Under the pieces are notes generated by a model. That model had not been told where the DNA came from. It saw only the letters and a list, made by a program, of their open reading frames with translations, and ran no database searches. The position numbers were made by a program, and so were the translations under genes. Shown piece by piece: positions 52,758-62,229 of a DNA stretch of 64,000 nt; position 1 is the first letter of the stretch; each line of letters begins with the position of its first letter. This DNA comes from Halalkalibacter nanhaiisediminis (GTDB lineage: Bacteria > Bacillota > Bacilli > Bacillales > Bacillaceae_D): positions 186,001 through 250,000 of the forward strand of contig NZ_VLKZ01000001.1 of NCBI RefSeq assembly GCF_007830185.1, written 5' to 3'.

Positions 52758-53027
52758 ATGAAAAAGAAGTTTTTAATGACAACAGCAGCAGCTGTATTAT
52801 CACTTTCAGTATTAGCAGCATGTGGCGGAGCAGAAGAAGAGCCAGCAGTAGATCCAGCTGTAGAAGATCCAGCAGTTGAAGAAGCACCAATTGAAGAGCC
52901 AGCTGTCGACGAGCCAGCAATTGAAGAAGATATCGAACAAGATGTTGAAGAAGGTACAGATGCAGACGTTGAAGCAGACGCTGACGTTGAAGCAGATGTA
53001 GAAGTTGAAGAAGAAGCTACTAACTAA
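52758..53027 (+). CDS. Small highly acidic lipoprotein
   Basis: 89 residues. Signal peptide with lipobox LAAC (Cys22), then a mature chain built almost wholly from Glu, Asp, Ala, Val and Pro in repeats such as EEPAVDPAVEDPAVEE and DADVEADADVEADVE. It has no basic residues after the signal. GGGGG precedes ATG 52758 and a terminator follows. It would place a dense negative charge at the membrane surface, which could suit growth at high pH; function unknown. Confidence 0.8.
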   Translation: MKKKFLMTTAAAVLSLSVLAACGGAEEEPAVDPAVEDPAVEEAPIEEPAVDEPAIEEDIEQDVEEGTDADVEADADVEADVEVEEEATN

Positions 53028-53046
53028 TTTTGCTTCTCATATATAA

Positions 53047-53077
53047 GCCTATCACCTTTTGGTGGTAGGTTTTTTCA
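53047..53077 (+). terminator. Terminator after the acidic lipoprotein gene
   Basis: CCTATCACC (53048-53056) pairs with GGTGGTAGG (53061-53069) with one G-U, then TTTTTTT. Confidence 0.88.
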
Positions 53078-53247
53078 TTATTAGGAAGGCTTACTAAGAC
53101 TCCTTAACGTCTCTTGAGTTATGGCAACGATCCTCACTAAAAAGCAATAAACGACATCGACAGTCACAATTGCCTATAGACAGCCTGGTAATGAAACAAG
53201 TAAAATGAAAGAAAATTGCAATAGATGATGAAAGGTGGGATCTGTAA

Positions 53248-54843
53248 ATGTACGACGTTGAAGTGGACCAAAACCATTCAACAGTTGAAGGGAAAAATAG
53301 GTTACAGACTGTACAAGTACATAGAAACCCAAATATTGCTCCACCGAAAATGAAACATATGATGCTTTCCTCGACGGTCGCTACGGGTCTTTTTTTTAGT
53401 GCGCCATTAATAACGGAAGCAGCTCTTGGTGATCAGCCTTTGACAGAGGGGATGTCACATCCAGATGTAAAGCAACTGCAGGAGGCCCTAAAGGATAAAG
53501 GTCATTTCACCTATCATACGGCGACAGGCTATTACGGTTCTATTACAGCAAAGGCCGTAGCTGATTTTCAGCGTGCACACGGACTACCTGTTAATGGACA
53601 AGCTACGAGAGCAACATTAGATCAAATCCTGGCACAATCGCAGGTTTCATCTAAGAGTGCTACAGCTAACGCTTCCTTATCAACACAGCAGGTCCTCAGA
53701 CAAGGGACAAGCAGTAGTCAAGTGGGGAGTCTGCAGCGTCAGCTTAAAGAAGCGGGTTATTTTAAGCATGAGGTTACAGGCTACTATGGTCGAATTACAA
53801 CGGAAGCAGTTCGATCTTTTCAACGTGCAAACAGGCTAACAGTAGACGGGATTGCTGGTCCGAAGACATTGAATGCTTTGCAGAATGCGACAGCTGTTAC
53901 AATGGAACAGGTCCAGCCATCACCTGCACCAACTACGTCAAGTGCAACGCCTGCACAATCAAATACGGTTATTCGTGTAGGATCAACAGGACAAGCTGTA
54001 GAAAGACTTCAGCAAAGACTACGTGACCTAGGCTATTTTCAAGGCACGGTAAATGGTCAATTTAATGAGACAACAAGCGAAGCTGTTAGACGTTTTCAAC
54101 AACAACAGCGTATTAGTGTAGATGGGATCGTTGGGCCGCAAACCTGGAGAGCGCTTGACTCGGCATCAGTTGTAGCCCCTGCAAAGCCATCAGCGTTGAC
54201 GCCGGCTCCATCCACTCCAGCGCAAACTGGTTCGACGTCAGGGTCAACGGTGTTGCGTGTGGGTTCGCAAAGTCCAGCAGTATCAAATCTTCAATCACAA
54301 CTTAAAGTAATTGGCTTATTTAACCAGAACCCGACAGGTTATTTTGGGACGATTACGGAACAAGCTGTGCGTGCTTTTCAACGTCAGCAAGGACTGACAC
54401 CAGACGGCATTGCGGGTCCGAAAACAGTTCAGCTCTTAAATCAGCTTGCGGGTAGTCCTGCACCAGCAGAAGCGACAAATTCGTTTAATGTGATGAATCT
54501 CGTGGCTGATGCCTCTGAGCAGTTAGGGGTACCATATGTGTGGGGTGGAACGACGACAGCAGGCTTTGATTGCAGTGGGTTCCTACAATATATATTTGCG
54601 AAAAGTAACGTTTCAATTCCGCGTACGGTAGCAAGCATGTGGGAAGTTGGAACTTCCGTTGGAGAGCCACGTATAGGGGATCTCGTATTCTTTACAACCT
54701 ATGCACCAGGTGCTTCTCATGCAGGTATTTACATTGGCAATGGCCAATTCGTTCATAGTGGAAGCTCCACAGGAGTGACGATTGCCAATATGAGTACGAA
54801 ATATTGGAATGATCGCTATATCGGAGCGAAGAGACTGCATTAA
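53248..54843 (+). CDS. Peptidoglycan DL-endopeptidase (NlpC/P60) with four PG-binding domains
   Basis: 531 residues. A hydrophobic export segment lies unusually far in (about 38-58) behind a charged N-terminus. Four PG_binding_1 repeats follow (about 67-128, 152-213, 245-306, 338-400), separated by Ser/Thr/Pro linkers. The C-terminal NlpC/P60 domain has Cys442 (FDCSGF), His491 (SHAGIY) and His503. It cuts the D-Glu to meso-diaminopimelate bond in cell-wall stem peptides. AAAGGTGGG precedes the ATG. No WalR box was seen before it. Confidence 0.88.
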   Translation: MYDVEVDQNHSTVEGKNRLQTVQVHRNPNIAPPKMKHMMLSSTVATGLFFSAPLITEAALGDQPLTEGMSHPDVKQLQEALKDKGHFTYHTATGYYGSITAKAVADFQRAHGLPVNGQATRATLDQILAQSQVSSKSATANASLSTQQVLRQGTSSSQVGSLQRQLKEAGYFKHEVTGYYGRITTEAVRSFQRANRLTVDGIAGPKTLNALQNATAVTMEQVQPSPAPTTSSATPAQSNTVIRVGSTGQAVERLQQRLRDLGYFQGTVNGQFNETTSEAVRRFQQQQRISVDGIVGPQTWRALDSASVVAPAKPSALTPAPSTPAQTGSTSGSTVLRVGSQSPAVSNLQSQLKVIGLFNQNPTGYFGTITEQAVRAFQRQQGLTPDGIAGPKTVQLLNQLAGSPAPAEATNSFNVMNLVADASEQLGVPYVWGGTTTAGFDCSGFLQYIFAKSNVSIPRTVASMWEVGTSVGEPRIGDLVFFTTYAPGASHAGIYIGNGQFVHSGSSTGVTIANMSTKYWNDRYIGAKRLH

Positions 54844-54851
54844 TATGAAAT

Positions 54852-54917
54852 AAAAAAGGGAGACTCAAAAGTTAGTTGACATCATGCTGCAACTTTTCAT
54901 TTGAGTGTCCCTTTTTG
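54852..54917 (+). terminator. Long terminator after the NlpC/P60 gene
   Basis: An extended interrupted stem: AAAAAAGGGA-GACTCAAA pairs with TTTGAGT-GTCCCTTTTT, enclosing AAAGTT/AACTTT. Ends in T. Confidence 0.8.
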
Positions 54918-55047
54918 TATGTAAAAAACTTAAATTGATAGCTATATTAATGAAAGAAAACGACTGATGACCCTCGAAATAACACACTACAATTAGACCT
55001 CACACTACACAATATTACAAAAAAGCGAACGAAATGTGCAAAAGTAA

Positions 55048-55064
55048 TGTAATTGTAATGTAAA
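55048..55064 (+). promoter_or_regulatory. WalR box upstream of the SLH-amidase gene
   Basis: TGTAAT-TGTAA-TGTAAA fits TGTWAH-N5-TGTWAH exactly, 178 nt before the start codon of a cell-wall amidase. The rest of 54918-55241 is AT-rich without other clear signals. Confidence 0.6.
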
Positions 55065-55241
55065 ATAAGACAAATTCACCATCATTTTGCCGGCAATCTA
55101 TGTTACCATTTCGAATAGACAGGTATGAGTCATTAAAGTTATTCTACCCATTTATGATTCCAATTAAACAACAAACAATAAATTAATTAATCTAGCACGC
55201 TTTGATAGACTCATAGATTTTTAAAAGAATGGAGTGTAGTA

Positions 55242-56648
55242 ATGCGCAAGAGTACGTTAGTAACAATGATTTTGGCTTTGCTTTTTGTCTCTTTCTTGCC
55301 AAATGGACAAAACGTAGCTGAAGCAAGCGGCCCATTCTCGGATATGCCTGCATATGGAGGCAGTGAGATCCAGCGTCTTAACAATGATGGAATCTTAATC
55401 GGGAATCCTGATGGCACGCTTAGACCGAATGATCGTGTCACTCGAGCTGAAGCGGTAACGTTAATTGGACGAGCCCTTGAGCTAAATGGTACGCAAAGAG
55501 CAACGAAATTCTCAGATGTCCCCTCGCGCCACTATGCATCAGGGTACATAGCAGAAGCTTCTGAACGTGGAATTGTCGCAGGTACAACGACGACGACATT
55601 TTCACCAAGTAATCATGTCACCCGCTCACAGATGGCTGTATTCTTATCACGTGCTTTCAACATCACACAAACGCGTCCAGATGTGATGTACCGAGATGTC
55701 CAAGCCAATACATTTGGTGCACAGGCCATTAATGCGATCACGACAGCACGAATCTCAGCAGGATATCCGAACGGAACGTTTGGTCCATCAAACGGGACTA
55801 CTCGTTTAGAATTTGCTCTCTTTCTTGCTAGAGCACTTTATCCTGAGTTTAAACTAGCAGCATATCAACCTAATCAGGGTCTACTAGATGCTAATGCGAC
55901 AAGAGCGGTTGTCTACAATGCACCAGAAGGCCTGAATGTTCGCTCTACTCCAGATACGAGTCGTGCCCCGATCGCCAGACTTCAAAATGGAGATGTTGTT
56001 CAATACTACGCAACAACAGGTAATTGGGCAGTCTTCACTTTTGAAGGGCAAACAGCCTATGTATCTCTTTCCTATCTTCGTGGACCATCTAGCGGCTCAA
56101 CGTCACTCGCTGGTAAAGTGATTGTTGTCGACCCAGGGCATGGAGGAAAGGATCCAGGTGCAGTGGCAAATGGGGTAAGGGAAAAGGATGTCGTTCTCTC
56201 TGTTGGACTTAAGCTAAAGCGTAAGCTAGAAGCTGCAGGTGCAACAGTTGTTATGACTCGTTCCACAGACGTTTTTATTGAATTAAGCCAACGTGCTGCA
56301 ATTGCCAATAATCGCAATGCAGATGCATTCATTAGCATTCATGCAAATGCAGCGGGCGCTAGTTCAGCAAGTGGCTCAGAGACATTTTGGAATTCTACTC
56401 ATGCTAGCTCAGACAGCAAAAAGCTAGCAGAAGAAATTCAACGTGAAATGATTAAGGCATTAGATACGAGAGATCGCGGAGTCAAGCAAGGAAACTTCTC
56501 AGTTATCCGTAATTCACGTATGCCAAGTGTGTTAGTTGAGCTCGGATTTATAACAAATGCAACTGAAGCGAAAAAACTAGCGAGCAATTCCTTCCAAGAG
56601 GACGCTGCGGATGCCATTTTCAAAGGCGTTTCTAATTTCTATAAATAA
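55242..56648 (+). CDS. SLH-anchored N-acetylmuramoyl-L-alanine amidase
   Basis: 468 residues: signal peptide (about 1-29, ending AEAS), three SLH repeats (about 32-75, 89-130, 150-195), an SH3b domain (about 222-280, GLNVRSTPDTS) and a zinc amidase_3 domain (about 290-468) with His300 (VDPGHGG), Glu314, His367 (SIHANA) and catalytic Glu433 (VELGFITN). It cleaves the muramyl-L-Ala bond. SLH repeats should fix it to secondary wall polymer. TGGAGTG precedes the ATG. Confidence 0.92.
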   Translation: MRKSTLVTMILALLFVSFLPNGQNVAEASGPFSDMPAYGGSEIQRLNNDGILIGNPDGTLRPNDRVTRAEAVTLIGRALELNGTQRATKFSDVPSRHYASGYIAEASERGIVAGTTTTTFSPSNHVTRSQMAVFLSRAFNITQTRPDVMYRDVQANTFGAQAINAITTARISAGYPNGTFGPSNGTTRLEFALFLARALYPEFKLAAYQPNQGLLDANATRAVVYNAPEGLNVRSTPDTSRAPIARLQNGDVVQYYATTGNWAVFTFEGQTAYVSLSYLRGPSSGSTSLAGKVIVVDPGHGGKDPGAVANGVREKDVVLSVGLKLKRKLEAAGATVVMTRSTDVFIELSQRAAIANNRNADAFISIHANAAGASSASGSETFWNSTHASSDSKKLAEEIQREMIKALDTRDRGVKQGNFSVIRNSRMPSVLVELGFITNATEAKKLASNSFQEDAADAIFKGVSNFYK

Positions 56649-56654
56649 GGAAAT

Positions 56655-56697
56655 AGGCTGTTAAACCAATATAATGGTTTAGCAGCTTATTCTTTTA
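56655..56697 (+). terminator. Terminator after the amidase gene
   Basis: GCTGTTAAACCA (56657-56668) pairs with TGGTTTAGCAGC (56675-56686), followed by a T-rich run. Confidence 0.75.
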
Positions 56698-56743
56698 ATA
56701 GGAAGAAAATTATCGTGGAACTGTGATTTATATCCAACAATTA

Positions 56744-56752
56744 TGGTATAAT
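56744..56752 (+). promoter_or_regulatory. Extended -10 promoter of the 5'-nucleotidase gene
   Basis: TGG followed by TATAAT (56747-56752), 36 nt before the start codon. Confidence 0.6.
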
Positions 56753-56788
56753 TTCATATAAATCAATCATTGGAACGGAGGGTTTTGG

Positions 56789-58720
56789 ATGAAAAAAGGA
56801 TTCATTAGTTTCCTTGTTTTGCTGCTAACATTTACATATGCAAATGAAACACTAGCGAATGGAAATCCGCAAAAAGCAGTGACGCGTGGAGAGTTCATCA
56901 CAGAGCTATTGCAAACACTAAATGTAGATGTTTCTCACTATGAGAACCTTGAAGAAGCACGTTTTCTTGATGTTTCTCCTGAATTAACGCCGTATGTTGA
57001 AGCAGCGATTACACTCGGGATTACGAACGGAATAAGTGAGACAAGCTTTGGTGCTAATGAGAAGATCACTCGTGAACAGGCATATGTCTTCTTGATTCGT
57101 GCTCTAAATCTATCAAGTGAATACGACACGGACATCATAGAAACATTTAGAGATTCGAACAAAATTAGCAGCTGGTCAAAACAAGAAATAGCAGCAGCAA
57201 TTGAACTAGGTTTATTACAAGGGTATACTGATCGATCCCTTCATCCAAAAGCCAATTTACAATATCGCCACATGGAATTAATCTTAAAACGTTATCATCA
57301 AAATTTTGAACGCGTTTCAATCGTACATACAAACGATTTACACGGACGTGTCCTATATAACGCAGATAATGGCGAAATGGGCTTAGCAAAAATATCTTCC
57401 GTTATAAACGAAGTTCGTATGGCAAACCCGAACACATTTGTTTTTGACATGGGTGATACGTTCCATGGTACGAATTACGTCAACTTAAATGAAGGCCTTG
57501 CAGCGGTTGATGCAATGAATGAAATTGGTTATGACGCAATGGTACCAGGTAACCATGATTTTAATTTTGGAAGCGATCATTTAGTCGAATTAAACACATT
57601 AACCGATTTCCCGATTCTTAGTGCAAATGTAATTAATGAAGAAACGGGTGAGACGATTCTTCCACCATATGAAGTCGTCGAAATGGCAGGAAAAACGTAT
57701 GGACTGATCGGCATTACCGCACAAGATACAGTTGTGAAAACTCATCCAAACAATATTGCAGGATTAACATTTAATGCTGAAACAGACGTAGCTGCCCAGT
57801 ATGTAGAACAATTACAAGACGAAGTCGATCACATAATCCTGTTGTCACATGCAGGCTATGAGATTGACCAAGAGATTGCTGAACAAGTAGAAGGTATTGA
57901 TATTATTTTAGGTGGACACAGTCATACGACAATTGAGAAGCCAGAGCTTCATAACGGCACATATATTACACAAGCTTTCGAGCATGGTAAAGCATTAGGT
58001 GTCGCGCACATGGTCTACTTTGAAGATGAATTAATTGGCGTACAAGGGCATCTTGTTCGTGATCAAGCAGATCTTGGAGAAGACGCGACCGTTTCTTCTA
58101 TTCTTGATGGTTACGCAGCAGAAGTGGAAGAGGTATATTCTCAAGTAATTGGTACAATCGAAACAGACTTAAATGGTGCACGTGAATCTGTTCGGGTGGA
58201 AGAAACAAACCTTGGGAATACAATCACAGATGCGATGCGACAAGTTGTGGAAGCTGATATTGCGTTAACAAACGGTGGGGGTATTCGTGCCAATATTGAT
58301 GCAGGCGAAGTGACATTCGGTGATGTGAACACAGCATTTCCATTCCCGAACTTCGTCATTGCACTTGAGCTAACAGGAGAGCAAATTTTAAATAGCTTAG
58401 AGCATTCCGTTCGCTTATATCCAGAGCAAAATGGTGGCTTTCTGCAAACATCTGGACTCACCTTTAGCTTTGATCCGAGCCAACCCGCTGGCTCGCGAAT
58501 TGTGGAAGCACATGTAAATGGTGAAGCCTTACAGTTAGATCGGCATTATATAGTTGCCACAAACGACTTTACAGCAGCTGGTGGTGATGGCTATGAGTGG
58601 TTCACCGAAGGCACCCTTGTAGCTGACACTGGTGAATACTTGAGCACCGTATTAATTGATTACATCCGCTCAGGCAAGCCAATTCCAGGCGTTGAAAACC
58701 GCATTCAGGTCGTCCAATAA
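56789..58720 (+). CDS. SLH-anchored 5'-nucleotidase/metallophosphoesterase
   Basis: 643 residues: signal peptide (about 1-23), three SLH repeats (about 28-170), a metallophosphatase domain with VHTNDLHGR, DMGDTFHG, PGNHDFNFG and GGHSHT, and a 5'-nucleotidase C-terminal domain (about 450-610, TNGGGIRANI and GGDGYEWF). A surface enzyme that releases phosphate and nucleosides from external nucleotides. GGAGGG precedes the ATG. Confidence 0.9.
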   Translation: MKKGFISFLVLLLTFTYANETLANGNPQKAVTRGEFITELLQTLNVDVSHYENLEEARFLDVSPELTPYVEAAITLGITNGISETSFGANEKITREQAYVFLIRALNLSSEYDTDIIETFRDSNKISSWSKQEIAAAIELGLLQGYTDRSLHPKANLQYRHMELILKRYHQNFERVSIVHTNDLHGRVLYNADNGEMGLAKISSVINEVRMANPNTFVFDMGDTFHGTNYVNLNEGLAAVDAMNEIGYDAMVPGNHDFNFGSDHLVELNTLTDFPILSANVINEETGETILPPYEVVEMAGKTYGLIGITAQDTVVKTHPNNIAGLTFNAETDVAAQYVEQLQDEVDHIILLSHAGYEIDQEIAEQVEGIDIILGGHSHTTIEKPELHNGTYITQAFEHGKALGVAHMVYFEDELIGVQGHLVRDQADLGEDATVSSILDGYAAEVEEVYSQVIGTIETDLNGARESVRVEETNLGNTITDAMRQVVEADIALTNGGGIRANIDAGEVTFGDVNTAFPFPNFVIALELTGEQILNSLEHSVRLYPEQNGGFLQTSGLTFSFDPSQPAGSRIVEAHVNGEALQLDRHYIVATNDFTAAGGDGYEWFTEGTLVADTGEYLSTVLIDYIRSGKPIPGVENRIQVVQ

Positions 58721-58728
58721 TAGTAGAA

Positions 58729-58769
58729 AAAAGATGAGGATGACAAGACTTAGTCATTCTCATCTTTTT
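58729..58769 (+). terminator. Terminator after the 5'-nucleotidase gene
   Basis: AAGATGAG-GATGAC pairs with GTCATT-CTCATCTT, then TTTG. Confidence 0.8.
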
Positions 58770-58889
58770 GTAAAATGTGAGAAAGTATCGACTTGCTTAC
58801 CATTATCTTCTGCAATTTCAAGCATTGATTTAGGGTAGAGGAGTAGTACACTAATATTAATGATAGATCAAGAGTTAAAAGGAGATAAG

Positions 58890-60032
58890 ATGAGTAAACA
58901 AGCGAAGAAACAACTACAGGAAATAGTCATCATACGAGCCATTGCCATTCTTGCTGTGCTCATGGTTCATTCCACATCTGTTACGATTATCGAGTTAGTA
59001 CCTGACTCAAATGCTTTTGTATTTTTTAACGCAATCAATACGTTCTTTCGATTCGGGACACCAACATTTATTTTGTTAAGTAGCCTCGTTTTATTCTATA
59101 GCTATTATCATAAGCCATTGTCGAGACAGCTTATTCATAAATTTTATTCAAATAGACTTTTATATATTCTACTCCCATATTTGATCTTTTCTTTCATCTA
59201 TAATGGGATACGGACTGAGTATTTTCAAACGTACGAGAGCTTTCAAGAATTCATTAGCACCTTTACCGAAGAGCTCTTATTAGGGAATGCATATACACAT
59301 CTTTATTTTGTCTTTATTAGTATTCAATTCTTTTTACTCTTTCCGTTGCTGCTGGTCGTTTTGAAAAAGTGGCCTGCACTAACGAAGCATTTAATCTGGA
59401 TTGGATTTGTCATTCAATGGACGTTTGTCTTTTACAATTGCTTTGTATGGCAATACCCAGACACAGGAAGTATTTCTTTATCTTATATGTCTTATTATTT
59501 AACAGGTGCATTTATAGGTATTTATTATGCAGACATCAAAGCGTGGATCAAAACGAGACAATGGCTTGTTGCTGGCTTATTTGTCGCTTGGTTGGCAGCA
59601 GTAATCGGTCATATCTCGATTTGGCATAGCACACGAGTACTAGGCAATGCCTTTCACTCACTTCTGTACACATTCATGTGGAATGCTCATACGATCCTAA
59701 CAGCGCTTCTATTAATATATCTCTCCGTCGTAATTGTTAAAAAAGCACCAGCATGGATCACTGGGAGTCTAATGAAATTAGGCTACTTATCATTTGGTAT
59801 CTACTTAATCCATCCTCTTTACTTATTCTACTTTAGAGAGTATGTTGATCCAGGTGGAAACATGACCTTGTATTACTTATTTATCGCGGGGAGCTTCTTT
59901 GGAGCGCTACTCATATCAGGATTAATTGTGTACCTAATTTTGTATAAATTCAAATGGGGCTGGGTCTTTTTCGGTGCAAGACCGAGAATAAACAAACGAG
60001 AGATCAATAAAAACAATGCACCTGCACCGTAA
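58890..60032 (+). CDS. Acyltransferase family 3 membrane protein
   Basis: 380 residues with about ten membrane helices. The family-3 (OatA/NodX-like) features are an N-terminal IIRAIAILAVLMVHST with the conserved His, later LIFSFIYNG, and GYLSFGIYLIHPLY near the end. No extracellular SGNH domain is fused. ATG 58890 follows AAAAGGAG; a frame to 58860 is unsupported. Set among SLH-protein genes, it may acetylate the secondary wall polymer or peptidoglycan; inference. Confidence 0.82.
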   Translation: MSKQAKKQLQEIVIIRAIAILAVLMVHSTSVTIIELVPDSNAFVFFNAINTFFRFGTPTFILLSSLVLFYSYYHKPLSRQLIHKFYSNRLLYILLPYLIFSFIYNGIRTEYFQTYESFQEFISTFTEELLLGNAYTHLYFVFISIQFFLLFPLLLVVLKKWPALTKHLIWIGFVIQWTFVFYNCFVWQYPDTGSISLSYMSYYLTGAFIGIYYADIKAWIKTRQWLVAGLFVAWLAAVIGHISIWHSTRVLGNAFHSLLYTFMWNAHTILTALLLIYLSVVIVKKAPAWITGSLMKLGYLSFGIYLIHPLYLFYFREYVDPGGNMTLYYLFIAGSFFGALLISGLIVYLILYKFKWGWVFFGARPRINKREINKNNAPAP

Positions 60033-60064
60033 CAGATAAGATGTGAAAATTGGGGGAACAATCA

Positions 60065-62002
60065 ATGTTCAAGAAAAAATGGCTTCATATCGTCGCAATC
60101 GTCATGCTTTTATTTGTACTGCATGATCAGACAGCACAAGCAAGTGAAAACAAACGATACATTATCGGATTTGAACCAGAGATTCAAGAAGATCTACTTG
60201 AGCCATTTTCAGAAAGAATCTACCAACGACTCGAACGTATTCAAGCCGTCGCAATCGAGCTTTCCCCAACTGAGGTTCATTTGTTTGAGCAAAGCGAGTA
60301 CGTATCGTACATTGAAGAGGATGAGCCTGTGAAAGTGAAGAGCCAAGTCGTTGATTGGGGAGTAAAAGCCGTTGGATCTTCTTCTGTATGGGAAAATGGA
60401 TTAACAGGAAAAGGCGTAAAGGTCGCGATTCTCGATACAGGAGTTAACGCCAATCACCCTGATTTAAGGGTTGTCAAAGGACAGTCATTCGTTAGCTACA
60501 CTGATTCCTATCAAGACGATAACGGGCATGGCACCCATGTAGCAGGAATCATTGCAGCCCTAAATAATAGCATCGGTATTGTTGGGGTTGCACCAGAAGC
60601 ATCCATTTATGTTGCTAAAGTTCTTGATGAAAACGGCGATGGCTTCACGTCTAATGTTGTTAAAGCAATTGAATGGTCGCTTAATCAAGGTGTTAATATT
60701 ATTAATTTAAGCATGGGTGGGAAGACTTCTTCTCGCCATTTAGAAGCTGCTCTAGATGACGCCTATCAACACGGTGCACTGATCATTGCCGCAGCTGGAA
60801 ACCAAGGCAATGCAAGCGGAACAGGGGATACGGTTGATTTCCCGGCTGCTTATGAAAGCGTGATTGCAGTCGCTGCAATCGATCAGCAAAATCGCCGTGC
60901 GTCGTTCTCAGCAACTGGTCCAGCCGTTGAAGTAGCGGCGCCGGGGGTCGCTATTCGCAGTACGTATTTGAACAACGAATATGTCCAAGTACACGGAACA
61001 TCGATGGCAGCCCCTCACGTTACAGGACATCTTGCATTACTCAAGCAAGCGTATCCGAACGCTACGAACGTTCAATTAAGACAAATGCTTAGGGAGCAAA
61101 CCGTAGACCTTGGACCTATAGGCCGCGACCCTCTCTACGGCTTTGGCCGAATTGCAATACCTTCGACGCTTCGTGTGATCGAAAGACCACTTTCTCCGAG
61201 CAATGTCGCAGTCTCAAGCCTTGGCTGGGAAGGAGGCTTGGCACAGGTTGAAATGACGTGGTCAGCCGCTACGACAGGAGAAAAGGCAGTAGAATATCAA
61301 ATTTATCGCAACAATGAAAAGCTCGTCAAAACAGAGACGACCACGACAAGCTATATAGACGAAGTGGGCGAAGGGGAATACACGTACACAGTAACGGCTA
61401 TTGGCGAAGACGGACAAGAATCAAAAAAACCAGCAGGAGTATCGATTATCATTCAGAAGGAAAAGGAACCAGTCATCACCCCATCATTTACTGATATGAC
61501 TGGAGATGAATGGTACGCTTCTTCTATCAAACTACTAGTAAGAGAAGGTATTATCCAAGGCTACCCAGATGGAACAGTCAGACCTCATCAAACGATTACT
61601 CGCGGAGAAGCCGCTGTGATGATGACAAGAGCATTAAAGGAACAAACAGCACCATATAGGGAAGCATTTACAGATGTCAGACCACAAAGTTACACGGCAG
61701 AATACATTCAAGCCATGACTAGTAAAGGCATTTTCGGTGGATATAGCGACGGTACCTTCCGCCCAAATACATCGATCCAACGAGGGGAAGTGGCAACAAT
61801 TTTGAATCGAGCCTATCGATTTACCCCAGTATCACATGTAAGCTTTCCTGATGTTTCAAAAGATTATTTTGCTTATACAGACATCACCATTGTAGCTGGA
61901 GCAAATATTGCAAGAGGGATGCCAGACGGAACTTTTAAGCCGAGAAGCCCTGTCACAAGAGCAGAGTTTGCCTCATTTTTAACGAGAGCACTTGCTTACT
62001 AA
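60065..62002 (+). CDS. SLH-anchored subtilisin-like serine protease
   Basis: 645 residues: signal peptide (about 1-27), I9-type propeptide (about 30-90), S8 domain with Asp124 (ILDTGVN), His155 (NGHGTHVAG) and Ser313 (HGTSMAAP), a fibronectin-III-like domain (about 372-455), and three SLH repeats (about 468-645). ATG 60065 follows TTGGGGGAA. It starts 33 nt after the acyltransferase and is probably cotranscribed. SLH repeats imply a cell-bound surface protease. Confidence 0.92.
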   Translation: MFKKKWLHIVAIVMLLFVLHDQTAQASENKRYIIGFEPEIQEDLLEPFSERIYQRLERIQAVAIELSPTEVHLFEQSEYVSYIEEDEPVKVKSQVVDWGVKAVGSSSVWENGLTGKGVKVAILDTGVNANHPDLRVVKGQSFVSYTDSYQDDNGHGTHVAGIIAALNNSIGIVGVAPEASIYVAKVLDENGDGFTSNVVKAIEWSLNQGVNIINLSMGGKTSSRHLEAALDDAYQHGALIIAAAGNQGNASGTGDTVDFPAAYESVIAVAAIDQQNRRASFSATGPAVEVAAPGVAIRSTYLNNEYVQVHGTSMAAPHVTGHLALLKQAYPNATNVQLRQMLREQTVDLGPIGRDPLYGFGRIAIPSTLRVIERPLSPSNVAVSSLGWEGGLAQVEMTWSAATTGEKAVEYQIYRNNEKLVKTETTTTSYIDEVGEGEYTYTVTAIGEDGQESKKPAGVSIIIQKEKEPVITPSFTDMTGDEWYASSIKLLVREGIIQGYPDGTVRPHQTITRGEAAVMMTRALKEQTAPYREAFTDVRPQSYTAEYIQAMTSKGIFGGYSDGTFRPNTSIQRGEVATILNRAYRFTPVSHVSFPDVSKDYFAYTDITIVAGANIARGMPDGTFKPRSPVTRAEFASFLTRALAY

Positions 62003-62024
62003 TCTGCCTTTTTTATCCAACTGG

Positions 62025-62115
62025 AAACGAACCAACTTCTCATAAAATATAGACCAAAAAAGCTCGTTTAGGATGAAGCCTAGACGAGCTTTTTTCATGT
62101 GAAGTTGGTTCGTTT
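62025..62115 (+). terminator. Nested inverted repeat: terminator inside a second stem
   Basis: The inner stem AAAAAAGCTCGTTTAGG (62056-62072) pairs with 62079-62095 and ends in T, a good terminator for both converging genes. An outer perfect 15-bp inverted repeat (62025-62039 with 62101-62115) encloses it. Confidence 0.8.
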
Positions 62116-62229
62116 TAAGTTGAACAGAAAAAAAGTGTTTTTCATTCTGATTTGAGGGCAGAGGGTCATGAAATGTTAATGACAGAACCAAAAAAGACCA
62201 CCTGCTTCTTTAGCAGATGATCTCCTCTA

